A stretch of 64,000 nt of DNA from Limnephilus marmoratus. Taxonomy: Eukaryota > Arthropoda > Insecta > Trichoptera > Limnephilidae. Under the pieces are notes generated by a model. That model was not told the origin of the DNA. It saw only the letters and a program-made list of their open reading frames with translations, and did not search any database. The stretch is from NCBI GenBank assembly GCA_917880885.1, contig OU862928.1:8451721-8515720 (forward strand). Direction: 5' to 3'. Below are positions 40,634 to 49,889 of the stretch, piece after piece (position 1 is the first letter of the stretch; every line of letters begins with the position of its first letter). The translations under genes and the position numbers were made by a program.

Positions 40634-41406
40634 AGGCGATTCCAGACTCACGGCGAGAAGTCTCAACTTCTCGCCGAAAATTCTCGCGAGAACAAGCACT
40701 TATCCACACTCTCATTTTTCTCACTCGTGATCTGTTTCCCATCCGGTGTGGACGACATTACAGACGATATTCAAAATGCAGCAGGTTTGGCTCTGTGCGC
40801 CATGGCATATTATAATTTTTTGAACGTTGTAACGTTGAACGTTGTAGTTAGCCCTTGATTTAGAAAGGAATCCAGAGCGTCATATGCAAACCATATAGGT
40901 TTATAAATTTCATTTTCACCAGCACTCGATTTAGAGGAATCATTCACCATTTTTCTATATTTCCGTTAACTAGCAAAAAGGGAATCGTTTTTCTTTTTGA
41001 GTTCAGGTACTTGCATCTCCATTATTTCTTCAAGTCTGTTCCACGCATCGTGGTTCAAACTTTTGTCTTTGTAATTCGATGTTTTGCATCCCATAATACC
41101 GGTTCAGATTGAAAATATTCTATAAATTGCAACTCTTTTTGATTTTTAATACAAGGAAACAAAATTTTCGATACAAAAACAAAAATATAACGCACGTCTA
41201 CTCTCAACCGCTCACTAAACAACACTGAGACAAAGTGTGAGTGTAGTAGCCTTCTCGCTTCTCGCCCGAGAAATCCTTTGAAGCGGCCAAATTTACCGAC
41301 TCTGATCCGAGAAGAGGCGAGCCCGAGAAAGAGAATGCGAGAAACACCTCACATTTTCGCTTTTCGGGTGTTCTCGGGGCTTCTCGCCGTGAGTCTGGAT
41401 GGGCTA
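40634..41406. mobile_element. PIF/Harbinger-like element with inverted ends
   Basis: A perfect 20-bp inverted pair (TCCAGACTCACGGCGAGAAG at 40641-40660 and its complement at 41380-41399) lies just inside the termini. The right end is GGATGGGCTA and the flanking trinucleotide is TCA on both sides (40631-40633 and 41407-41409). A 3-bp duplication, AGCCCAT-type ends and an internal MADF relic (40850-41150) fit PIF/Harbinger. No DDE transposase is seen, so it is a deleted derivative. Confidence 0.6.
40850..41150 (-). pseudogene. MADF (Myb/SANT-like) domain relic
   Basis: The minus translation gives FIEYFQSEPVLWDAKHR, then after a frameshift NYKDKSLNHDAWNRLEEIM and VPELKKKNDSLFAS, an in-frame stop, and RKYRKMVNDSSKSSAGENE followed by YKPIWFAYDALDSFL. 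These are the three helices of a MADF domain, with the P.LWD, W..L and K.W-type aromatic positions. MADF proteins bind DNA and form the accessory ORF of PIF/Harbinger transposons. One frameshift and one stop disable it. Confidence 0.7.
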
Positions 41407-41429
41407 TCAACGGTTCGTTCTATGATATC

Positions 41430-41640
41430 TTCTTAATATATAAAACAAAGTAGGGTTAGTTACACCATTTATAACTCAAGAACGGCTGGACCGATTTTAA
41501 TGATCTTTGGTTTGTTGGATTTGTCTCCGCCCCGAATAGCAGAATAACTATCAAAACGTCGGAAAAATTCACGAAAAAAAATTATGAAGAAAATTCTTTC
41601 CTCATACATATTGTATGGAACGAATTCTCATATTTTGAAA
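41430..41640 (+). repeat. Helitron-like 5' end fragment
   Basis: ATATATAAAACAAAGTAGG and ACTCAAGAACGGCTGGACCG resemble the left ends of non-autonomous Helitron-like repeats. The right end was not found. Confidence 0.35.
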
Positions 41641-41645
41641 GAGTT

Positions 41646-41949
41646 TTTTTTTACTTAAATAATTTCCCTCAGGGTCTGTCATCTTTGGGGATGCTGTGTG
41701 GAGGGTTTTTTTTAAGGAAAGGAATGAGAGGAGAGTTCTGGGAAGGAAAAGGGTTTAAGGGGTGGGTTGGAATCTGGGGTTGAGTGTGTCCTGGTCATCC
41801 GCCTCCAGGACCTAGACAAACCTTATCCCATGAACCCAGGCACCCCTGCTAAGTCACCAAACGTAGCGAACCACTTGGGGTGACCTATGGCAGAGGTGTT
41901 GGTTATCCAATAAAGGTTCCCGGGGCGGCGGTACCCATTCCCGCCTCCC
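41646..41949 (-). repeat. Family B repeat, copy 9, internal-deletion subfamily
   Basis: From the tail (TTTCCCTCAGGGTCTG, plus sense) to a full head (TTCCCGGGGCGGCGGTACCC). It lacks the same middle section as the copy at 25807-26665. Confidence 0.85.
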
Positions 41950-42034
41950 AAAATGTAGTTATAGCAATATTGTGAATATAATATTGAAGTATAATATTGA
42001 ATAGCGAGAGAAATCCAAAAATTCAAAAGCGTGA

Positions 42035-42125
42035 AATTAGTTTTGCTTTTATTCTTAAACATAATATAATGCTGCTCCTCTTTCTTACACACTAAATGTC
42101 AACAGTGGAAAATGAGATAAACAGT
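42035..42125 (-). repeat. Fragment related to the LTR-like repeat
   Basis: TGCTGCTCCTCTTTCTTACAC plus AATGAGATAAAC resembles the outer end of the 21690-22700 element. It is much diverged. Confidence 0.35.
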
Positions 42126-42390
42126 GAACGTATGTCTGCACCCCTCCAAAGGAAAAATACAGTAATTATAATAAATCTACCTCATACGTACAAAGAAAAT
42201 GAAACGCAATTCCCGTAAATAAATGGAAATGTAAGAAAATCACAAAAAACATAAATCCGTACACAACGCCATCTCTGATACTGACAAAAATCAAACACGG
42301 ACAGTTGCGCAACGATAATTGCTTCATTGTGTTATTTTTAACTAAAAAAAACTGAATTTAATTCAGCTAATAACTAATACACAACAGTTA

Positions 42391-42693
42391 TTGGTTGGTA
42401 CGAAGTTATCCGGGTCAGCTAGTAGATTTATAGATCATAGAATAGATCAGATAGGATCCCAGCTTAATAGTAGCAGAAAACTAGAAGACTACGTTTTTTA
42501 TACAAAGTTGATTAAACAAATTAAGTTTTTCGTAAAATTTAAAAAAATCCCATTACCTGACGAAATCCTCTTTTCTACTATTCTTAGAACAATTTCAAAA
42601 TGTTATTCGATTCGGTTTCATAGAGCAGAAGAAAATTTGAAGCCTGTCTGGACTTTTTGGAAATTTATATATCTGACATTTTTAGTGGCGTGA
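42391..42693 (+). CDS. Unrecognised 100-residue open frame
   Basis: The frame begins MVGTKLSGSASRFIDHRID and contains KLEDYVFYTKLIKQIKFFVK. It is AT-rich but rather ordered (basic and aromatic residues in helical spacing). A Helitron-like end, TCCGGGTCAGCTAG before T, ends at 42422 inside the start of the frame, so the ATG is probably not genuine. It could be an eroded transposon ORF. No family recognised. Confidence 0.2.
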   Translation: MVGTKLSGSASRFIDHRIDQIGSQLNSSRKLEDYVFYTKLIKQIKFFVKFKKIPLPDEILFSTILRTISKCYSIRFHRAEENLKPVWTFWKFIYLTFLVA

Positions 42694-42830
42694 AATTTCA
42701 AAATGTAGAAATTGTACAGTAAATTGAAAAATTATAATATAAAACGAATCCACGAATGATCAAATACGACGTTTGAATACCTAATAACCGGCGTCAGTTG
42801 CATACTCAATCTGTAGGCAATTCTTTATTA

Positions 42831-43741
42831 CTAGGGCCAGTCAATAAGTAATGTCTCCTATTTTTTTTGTCCATTAATTGTCAAGAAATAAAAAATGCAA
42901 TTACATGGGTTGAAAGCCATACTATTGAAGATTAATTTTATTACTTTTCAATACAATACAATTTCCGTTCATTTCCACAGCTTTGGTCCATCTTTTAATA
43001 AGGGCATGTATCACAGTGTTGTAAAAAGCACGGTCATATAATCCAGAACACCTTTGCAATAACTTTCCCCGCCGATCATATAGTTTTGCTTTTTTTTGTC
43101 CTTGTTGAGTTTATGTGATGCTATTTCATACACTGCCTCTTTGATTCAGGTTAAAAAAATGAACCCATTTTTCGTCTCCGGTAACATTTTTTTCCAGAAA
43201 CTAAGAGCTGCAAATGTTGTGAGGCCATTGTTTTTTTTGTTTTTTTTATTCTGGCCGGTGAAGTTTCTTGGTACCCACCTTGCAAAACTTTTATTGGAAA
43301 ATCAGCTGTCGCATAATCGTCATCACACTGCCTTTACTGAGGGAGACAATGCGACATCTGTAGTTATCTGGGGTTACCACAAATGAGAGCAGTCACTGCA
43401 ATCAACGGCCTGCGCCGCTCCGCTTTTCCTCAGCCAGCGGTGTTTGTCCTTCAGCTTCGTTTAAAGTAACGTACCCATCGTCTAGCAGTGCTGACGTCCA
43501 CACTGTTGCATCGTGGTACATATTTTTCAGTCTTTCATGAATGTGAATTTTTGCGTTTCACCTTCTACAGTCAAGAATCAATCACCGAATGCTATCTATT
43601 ACGAACATCGATATCAGCCATTTTTAAGGGACTACAGTGCTGCCACCTGTTGACGCAAAAAGTTACTACTGCAGCAGATTGTGGAAGAAGGTTTATTTAA
43701 GTAGAAAAAAATAGGAGGCATGACTTATTGACTGACCCTCG
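42831..43741 (-). pseudogene. Mariner transposon relic with TA target sites
   Basis: Termini are inverted (CAGTCAATAAGT.ATG.CTCC at both ends) and flanked by TA at 42829-42830 and 43742-43743. On minus, scattered frames still show transposase pieces: a RWVRYFKR-like helix and GQTPLAEEKRSGAG in the N-terminal half, VTGDEKWVHFFNL (the catalytic D block of mariner transposases) in the middle, and IKRWTKAVEMNGNCI near the C terminus. Many stops and frameshifts separate them. Confidence 0.8.
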
Positions 43742-43744
43742 TAT

Positions 43745-44090
43745 ATACGAGTTATCTACAGAAACATAAAAAAACCTCTCGCGAAAATCGCCAGGTTGCA
43801 ATTTTCCTCTTAGAATTCTTTCCAAAACATAATGCATTATTGGTTTCATCAATTGCAACGTATAAAGTAAAGGACCCCCGGTCTTAACGGAGCTTAAAAA
43901 TGTTAATTTAAAATACATAATTATTCGTCTCTTCGGTTGGACAGGGTTTCACTTCACTTGACTTCACTTTACCTTGTTCTACGACATGAGATGTCAAAGT
44001 TCTACCAATTTCTTTCAAGTCTACTCCTTACTAAGGAATTGAATAACATTATGAGAACCCGGGTATCTCTAAAATACTCTTTTTTATTTA
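43745..44090. other. Spacer, no gene seen
   Basis: Short chance frames only. Confidence 0.35.
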
Positions 44091-44093
44091 ATA

Positions 44094-44621
44094 CTAGCAG
44101 ACCCGGCCACACGTTGCTGTGGCTAACGAAACACAACACCATTACCTAATCTTTATAAAATCCACACCACCCGCTTGCCAGCTGCCCGCTGCCCGCTGCC
44201 CGCTGCCTGAATTGAAAATTTGAATTTATCGGCTTTTCTCTACTATAATAAGCATGTATTATACATATAAACTAATTAACTCGCCACTAATTATACAATG
44301 CTTGCAATGCAACACTGGATATTTGAAAAGGGAAAATCAAATACCTACTTACTCTAGGACATCTATTTTCCAATTTCTTCCGTAGAACGAATTTCAAAAG
44401 TGACTATAGTACGGCCCGCCAGCCGTTTTAAATCGCACAAAAATATGTTTTCTTTGAATTTCTCAGCTTTTCTCTAATATAATTTACATGTATTATACAT
44501 ATAAACATTCCTCTTCAATCACTCTATCTATTGGTGAAAACCGCATGAAAATCCGTTGCGTAGTTTAAAAGATTAACGCGCACATAAATTTTGAGCGACT
44601 TCATTTTATACTATGTAATGA
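44094..44621 (-). mobile_element. Helitron-like element, reverse
   Basis: On minus the right end reads CCGGGTCTGCTAG followed by T, and the left end begins TCATTACATAGTATAAAATG preceded by A. The body includes ACTACGCAACGGATTTTCAT, AATAGATAGAGTGATTGAAG and two copies of TATGTATAATACATG. Microsatellites (CTGCCCG)n at 44178-44210 and (ATAATG)n at 44615-44655 lie inside or at the edge. No RepHel gene. Confidence 0.5.
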
Positions 44622-44889
44622 TAATGATAATGATGATGATGATAATGATAATGCTTTGTATCTTTCTTACAGTAAGTATACATACATTTTTTCATACGTT
44701 ATACAGTGTTACAAAGGAATATAAAATAGCCTTTCCTCACCATAAAGAGACAAGGCTCTTGGGTCTAGTGAGGGAACTCATGCTCAATTACGGAAATCAT
44801 GTAAGTAAATAATAAAATATTGCAAATAATAACAAAAAATAAGAAAGAAAAACTTCAGGATTTATCAATAACAGATTTCAAGATTTAAA

Positions 44890-45060
44890 AGAAATAATAA
44901 TATTTAATTAAATTAAGACAATATTAGCGAAACTCAATCGAAAATGTGGAGACAGACAAATCAGAAAAAGATGTTGGCTCCGCTGGGACTCGAACCCAGG
45001 ACCCTTTGCTTACATGGCAACTGCTCTACCAACTGAGCTACGGAACCCGTATCAAATTCG
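44890..45060 (-). repeat. SINE family F, minus copy
   Basis: A tRNA-like head (44976-45047) is followed on minus by AATATCTTTTTC, TCTGTCTCCACATTTTCG and TTTCGCTAATATTGTC. Its upstream sequence is mirrored in a plus copy starting at 45106. Confidence 0.75.
44976..45047 (-). tRNA. tRNA-like cloverleaf, anticodon position TGT, probably SINE head
   Basis: The minus sequence folds as a cloverleaf: 7-bp acceptor GGTTCCG/CGGAGCC (one G-U), D arm GCTC/GAGC, T arm CTGGG-TTCGAGT-CCCAG. The anticodon stem has one mismatch and the loop CATGTAA has A where U33 is expected, giving TGT (Thr) if read. It leads straight into the SINE F body and has sister copies (45468-45538), so a functional tRNA is unlikely. 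Confidence 0.4.
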
Positions 45061-45105
45061 GTCACTTTTAACTGTCTCATACTTCGACTAAGAACTACCA
45101 ACCTG

Positions 45106-45240
45106 GGTTCGGGTCGCAGCGGAGCCAATATCTTTTTCAGATTTTTCTGTCTCCAGATTTTCGATTGAGTTTCGCTAATATTGTCTTCATTTAATTAAAT
45201 ATTATAATTTGAGATTTTACTCTAAAAGTTAAAAATTAAA
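45106..45240 (+). repeat. SINE family F, plus copy, head truncated
   Basis: Starts in the T arm (CCTGGGTTCGGGTCGCAG) and runs through GGAGCCAATATCTTTTTC, TTTCTGTCTCCAGA and GATTGAGTTTCGCTAATATT. Head-to-head with 44890-45060. Confidence 0.75.
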
Positions 45241-45416
45241 AATAAATATTCATCCTAGACTTGCAGAAAAGTCAATAGATGTCGCGTATGAAAAATAAAA
45301 TGGATTAAAAAATTTCCAGACGCTATCTAGATAGCATTTAGTTCGAGTTGAATCTTGCAATCATATATAAAGAAAGCAGCCAATAAATAATGTGTGCGTT
45401 AAGATGAAGATAATGT

Positions 45417-45655
45417 TGGTAGTTCTTAGTCGAAGTATGATAGTTAAAAGTGACCGAATTCTATATGGGTTCCTTTGCTCAATTGGTAGAGCATTTGTCA
45501 TGTAAGCAAAGAGTCTTAGGTTCGAGTCCAGCGGAGCCAATATCTTTTTCTGATTTTACTGTCTCCAGATTTTTGAGTTTCGCTAATATTGTCTTCATTT
45601 AAGTAAATATTATAATTTGAGATTTTACTCATAAAGTTAAAAATTAAAAATAAAG
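45417..45655 (+). repeat. SINE family F, complete plus copy
   Basis: Upstream block AGTTCTTAGTCGAAGTATG, tRNA-like head at 45468-45538 (TGCTCAATTGGTAGAGCA, GGTTCGAGTCC), family body and an A-rich end AAAAATTAAAAATAAA. Confidence 0.75.
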
Positions 45656-45949
45656 AAATAATAATAATATACACTCGTTCGTTTGATATGAACTCTTACA
45701 GTAGTTTCAGGTAATTTTTTAATTAAAGCTGGAATTCAAGATTTTTTTCAACAATTTTTAGATTTAACGAGAGTTATGTCGAAATAAGTCTTCCTAGATA
45801 TTTAGATAGCAAAAGGCATTTTAAATGTGCTTGGTATTAAATTTTGAGATTTTAATATTATTATGATATTTTGCTGATATATTGAATTGACTCGATCACA
45901 TAAATACGATAAAAAACACAGTTTATTATTTGAAGCTAGTCAACCATTT

Positions 45950-46106
45950 GGTACTGGTGGTACCTACCCTGATGTATGGCAGTAAGGCATGGAACTGGCA
46001 GAGGAAAGATGAAGTAGACTGAATGCTGTAAAAATGAGATCTCTGAGGCGTATGTGTGTTATATAAAATGTATGTGAAAACCATTTAGGTACTACTGAGA
46101 GATGGC
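45950..46106 (+). pseudogene. RTE-type LINE relic, part 1
   Basis: The translation includes VPTLMYGSKAWNWQRK and MRSLRRMCV, the conserved segment after the reverse transcriptase of this RTE family. It is interrupted by the family A SINE at 46107. Parts 2 and 3 are at 46509-46707 and 46918-47060. Confidence 0.75.
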
Positions 46107-46508
46107 CTACCTAGTCCAGCGGTAAGGCTCTTGACTCGCACACCGAAGGACGCGAGATCGAATCCCGGCGTGGCAAATAAATTTTATTTGATTACTTTGT
46201 GTTATTTCACAATTTATTCAGTTAAAATAATGTATCGTATATTTGCGTCACGTTCCAGAGTGACAGATACTCTCAGTATCGCCCTGGTGTAAGACCACCA
46301 TTCAGAATTGAAACGTTGCTTGAAATGGCATTAGCCGTGTTTGGTGACCAGATCTGAATAGCCAGGTACTTTCCCCACCTTCCTCTTCCCTATCTCCTTC
46401 CCCTCCCCATTACCTTCAGCCTCACAACATACCCCAATTGGGGATGCCATAGTCTCACTGGCTTCAGACGGGAGCAATTGGGACTCTTGTGCGGTATTCA
46501 TATAAAAA
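46107..46508 (+). repeat. Family A SINE inserted in the RTE relic
   Basis: A tRNA-like head (CCTAGTCCAGCGGTAAGG, GCGAGATCGAATCCCGGC) is followed by the complete body to TGTGCGGTATTCATATAAA. It separates two parts of one RTE copy. Confidence 0.88.
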
Positions 46509-46720
46509 AATTTACGATCCTGTAAGAATCATGGAGATCCGAGAAAGAATGCAAGGCTGATGTAAGCGTAATGAATAAGATTTAGTAAAAGATGCCTGGT
46601 TTGGGCATGTAGAGCGAACGAACGAGGAAAGGAGTGTAAGGAGAATATATGACGCAAATGTGAATGGTAGAAGAAGTCGGGGACGTCCAAGGAAAATATG
46701 GCACGACCAAGTAATCAGTT
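46509..46720 (+). pseudogene. RTE-type LINE relic, part 2
   Basis: Encodes WFGHVERTNEERSVRRIYDA and NGRRSRGRPRKIWHDQV, the C-terminal basic region of RTE-clade elements, with stops upstream. It ends at a 13-bp target duplication (46708-46720) caused by a hammerhead element. Confidence 0.8.
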
Positions 46721-46904
46721 TTTTTTTGTTATTTATTTTTGGGGTGTTATGCCGTGTTGCGCTACCTCCTCCTTTAGCCAACGTTTCGGACAGCGTTACA
46801 GAGTCCATCATCAGGGCAGATGCCACATATGCCCACATCTGCAACACGGCATAACACCCCAAAAATAAATAACAAAAATACTTTTGGCCGTGAAAATCTA
46901 AAAT
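46721..46904. mobile_element. Hammerhead element 2, with 13-bp target duplication
   Basis: CAAGTAATCAGTT flanks it at 46708-46720 and 46905-46917. The arms GGGGTGTTATGCCGTGTTGC and GCAACACGGCATAACACCCC are inverted, and the right end is CTTTTGGCCGTGAAAATCT as in element 1. One hammerhead-like motif lies on minus: CTGATGA 46808-46814, stem II GGAC/GTCC, GAAA 46784-46787, stem I 46777-46779 with 46815-46817. Confidence 0.75.
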
Positions 46905-46917
46905 CAAGTAATCAGTT

Positions 46918-47060
46918 ACTAAAGTCGGGCCATGTCAAGAGTCAGAACAATAGATGCATGAAGGTGAACGAGACAAGGAGTGTGTGCCAATCAAAGTTGT
47001 TTGGCAATCCGTCCTGTCTGCCTACCCCTACGGAGAAAGGGCGTGATGGTTAGTTAGTTA
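46918..47060 (+). pseudogene. RTE-type LINE relic, part 3 (3' end)
   Basis: Continues the RTE copy to its 3' terminus: CCTACCCCTACGGAGAAAGG and GCGTGATGGTTAGTTAG, the same end as at 55330 (minus) and 23150 (minus). Confidence 0.75.
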
Positions 47061-47269
47061 TTATGTGTAATAAATATATTTTTATTTTTAGATCAGATAG
47101 TACTGACATGTTCGCGATGCAATACATTTATTGGAGACTGTAATTGTTATTGAAAAGGCATAAAGCACTTTTCAAAATTAATTTGCTAATGGTCCATTTC
47201 ATATGTTGAGTTTAATAAAAGTGGACTGCACCGTGGCATAAAGGATTTAGCATTTTTAAAATTTATTTT

Positions 47270-47465
47270 GTGTTTACTCCACTAGAGTTCCAACTGCCCG
47301 GGTCCAGAGGGATTATTGCGTCTCCAATTTTGAGGATGTTATGACATTGAAGGGAGCATAGGGGAGAAAGAGATGGAAATATGGAAGATATAAGCTTTTT
47401 GGTTTGGTCTATACATAGCTAAAGCCATTTCAAACCACGGAATGTTTTGATTCGGATTTATTTTT
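47270..47465 (-). repeat. Diverged family A SINE fragment
   Basis: Plus-sense GTTCCAACTGCCCGGGTCC, TTGCGTCTCCAATTTTG and AGCTAAAGCCATTTCAAACC recall the reverse of family A with many changes. Possibly an older subfamily, as at 53855-54000. Confidence 0.45.
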
Positions 47466-47484
47466 ATTTTTATGTGAATACCTC

Positions 47485-47921
47485 GCAAGAGCTCCTCACA
47501 GGAGGACCTCAGGGCCTATGTCAACTTTGGGGATGCTGTGTGGATGGTCTTTTTAGGAAAGGAAGGAGAGGAAGTTCTGTGAAGGAATAGGGTGTTAGGG
47601 GTTAGGAAACTTGGGTCAGTGTGTCCAGGAGTGACGGATGTATGAATTCATCTCTCCCACTGCCATGCAAGGCGATGTTTCGAGAGAGTACGGTTGGAGA
47701 ACTCAAAGGGATTCCCAAACCATTCTCTTCAGATCCGGTCTGCCATGTAGCTGGTGGGCAGATGCATCCGCCGCCAAGATCCGGACATCCTCACCCTATG
47801 TACACGGGCACCCTGCTAAATCACGTAGCGAACCACTTGGGGTGACCTACGGCAAAGGTGTTGGTTATCCAATAAATGGTTCCGGGGGCGGCAGAACCCA
47901 CACCCGCCTCACAAACCTAAC
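47485..47921 (-). repeat. Family B repeat, copy 10, nearly full length
   Basis: Full order on minus from the GGTGTGGGTTCTGCCGCC head to the tail stem GGCCCTGAGG near 47505. Plus-strand frames at 47621-48027 translate the repeat and are not genes. Confidence 0.85.
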
Positions 47922-48265
47922 TAAACATAGTAATTTATCGAGCACATTCTGTCAGAAGGTCAGGGGATTTCCACTTTGCAATAAAATCCATTTAAAATTA
48001 ATATTTCTGAACGTATCCGAAAACTAAAAACTATTTTTGAAATGTGATGAAATACGTTTTCAAATTTGATAATCAGTTAATAAACATGAAATTTTTTAAA
48101 TCGAAAATTTTGAAAGCAAGCACAAAAAAGGTTTTCAAAATGTTCAAGGTTTTCAAAATGCTCACCTTACGTTTTTTTGACTAAAATTACTGACAACAAA
48201 AAAATCTAAAAGCACACATGTTTTAATTAGACGAATGTGTTATAAACGGTATTGCCACCTCATAT

Positions 48266-49222
48266 TGCTTGTTGAAAAAGTATCGATATATCGATATTTT
48301 TAAATCAATACATCGATATTTTTAAATCAATACATCGATATTTTTAGCCGATATATTTTGATCCGATAAATCGATATATCCATACAAAATGTCCAATATC
48401 GAAAATTGTAAAAAAACGATATTTTTTTATTTATGTTACTAATGTCACTAGAATCCAAAAACGTATAGGAACGAACGAAAAAAAGTAACTGTATTGGGTC
48501 ATGACATCTGGCGGTTGAAATTTTAACTATAGCTCACAAATCTATTGTCTTTGCATTAGTATTTGTGATCACTAATACTATCTCATATGTATGCTATTTT
48601 TCGCCATTTTTTTCTAAGCCACTCCTATGTGTATGGTTCACAATTGTCTATGATTATTGTCTATACCTTGTTCCAAACATGAAGTCCCTTTTGACAGATT
48701 AATACGCCAATAATTCAATTCTGAATGGTGTAAGACCACCATTCAGAATTGAAACGTTGCTTGAAAATGGCTTTAGCCGTGTTTAGTGACCAGATCTGAA
48801 TAGCCAGGTACTTCCCAACCTTCCTCTTCCCCACCTCCTTCCCCTCCCCACTACCTTCAGCCTCACAACATACCCCAATTGGGGATGCCATAGTCTCACT
48901 GGCTCCCGTCTGGAGCTATGGTATACAAATTTTGTATGCGTCTCAGTTTACATATAAGTTATAAAACAACTTTTTAGTTTTTGATATTCTTGTAATTATT
49001 AGATACCTAATAAAAATGAATACTGATAAAAATACCTTAATTTTTATTGAGATTTTTTAATAAAAATAATGCACATTGTGTATAAAAATTACTATTGATA
49101 ATATCGAGCTGATTACACTATTATTTTAAAAACGCAAAATCTTTTGAAAGTTTGACCGATATATCGATACATCGATATTTTTTCATCGATATATCGATTT
49201 TTTTTCACTTTCGACATCTCTA
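48266..49222. mobile_element. Candidate hAT-type element rich in ATCGATAT
   Basis: The flanking sequence CCTCATAT occurs at 48258-48265 and 49223-49230 (8 bp; the match extends to ACCTCATATT). Both ends are packed with TATCGATATATCGAT repeats in inverted sense. The right end, read on minus, begins TAGAGATGTCGAAAG, a hAT-like start; the left end is eroded. No transposase. A family A fragment lies inside (48717-48915). Confidence 0.5.
48717..48915 (+). repeat. Family A SINE body with snap-back ends
   Basis: Body from GTGTAAGACCACCATTCAG to CACTGGCTCC without the tRNA head. At the left, CAATTCTGAATGGTG is the inverse of the adjacent CACCATTCAGAATTG. At the right, GGCTCCCGTCTGGAGC and CCATAG/CTATGG also fold back. 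Confidence 0.75.
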
Positions 49223-49439
49223 CCTCATATTTGAGTCGATTCTTGTAAAAATAATTTAAAAAAAAACACACACAAACTTTCATACAAATTTTTCAAATTG
49301 GGTCGAAATTCGTTTCATAATGGTATATTTTAATTATTTTATGGTTAATTTTTAGATTTTAACATGAAATGCGATGTTTTCTCTTCTAATACTCTTTAGA
49401 TCATATTTCTCAATATGATGAAAAAAAAACTCAACAAAA

Positions 49440-49880
49440 AAACTCTTCACATAAACACGCTACAAGGCTTACAGAAAATTTATTAATACCAAAAGCAAAC
49501 AAAACAATTTTCCAAAAAGGATCCTTTTACATGGCCATTAAAGTATACAACAACCTTCCACATGATATTAAACAAATACAAGATACACTCAGATTTAAGT
49601 CATCACTAAAAACATTCCTTCTGAACAGGTCTCATTACACATTAAGTGAATACCTCACATAGGTACACCTGTTTTTATATTTATTTCTATATAATAAATT
49701 AAAACAAATTCACTTTGTATTACACCACTTTTATATTTATATTTAATTTGTGTTCAAATCTGTACAACATGTTAGGTTAACTGGAAGAAATAGGATATAG
49801 GTACCTATAAGTTATACCTTTTGTACTAAATGTAAATTTTGTACAATAAATGATTTTGATTTTGATTTTGATTTTGATGT
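49440..49880 (+). pseudogene. LINE ORF2 C-terminal end with TTTTGA-repeat tail
   Basis: The frame reads TRLTENLLIPKANKTIF, MAIKVYNNLPHDIKQIQ and FKSSLKTFLLNRSHYTLSEY to a stop, the typical last 60 residues of L2/CR1-group LINEs (YNNLP..I). The 3' end is a short run of GATTTT units at 49852-49880 instead of poly-A. Confidence 0.8.
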
Positions 49881-49889
49881 AAGGGAGAT

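Noticed and set aside
44976..45047. A functional tRNA-Thr gene
   Set aside because: Altered base at position 33, a stem mismatch, sister copies and direct fusion to a SINE body favour a SINE head.
47621..48027. Plus frames of 74 and 129 codons
   Set aside because: They translate a reverse family B repeat and its flank.
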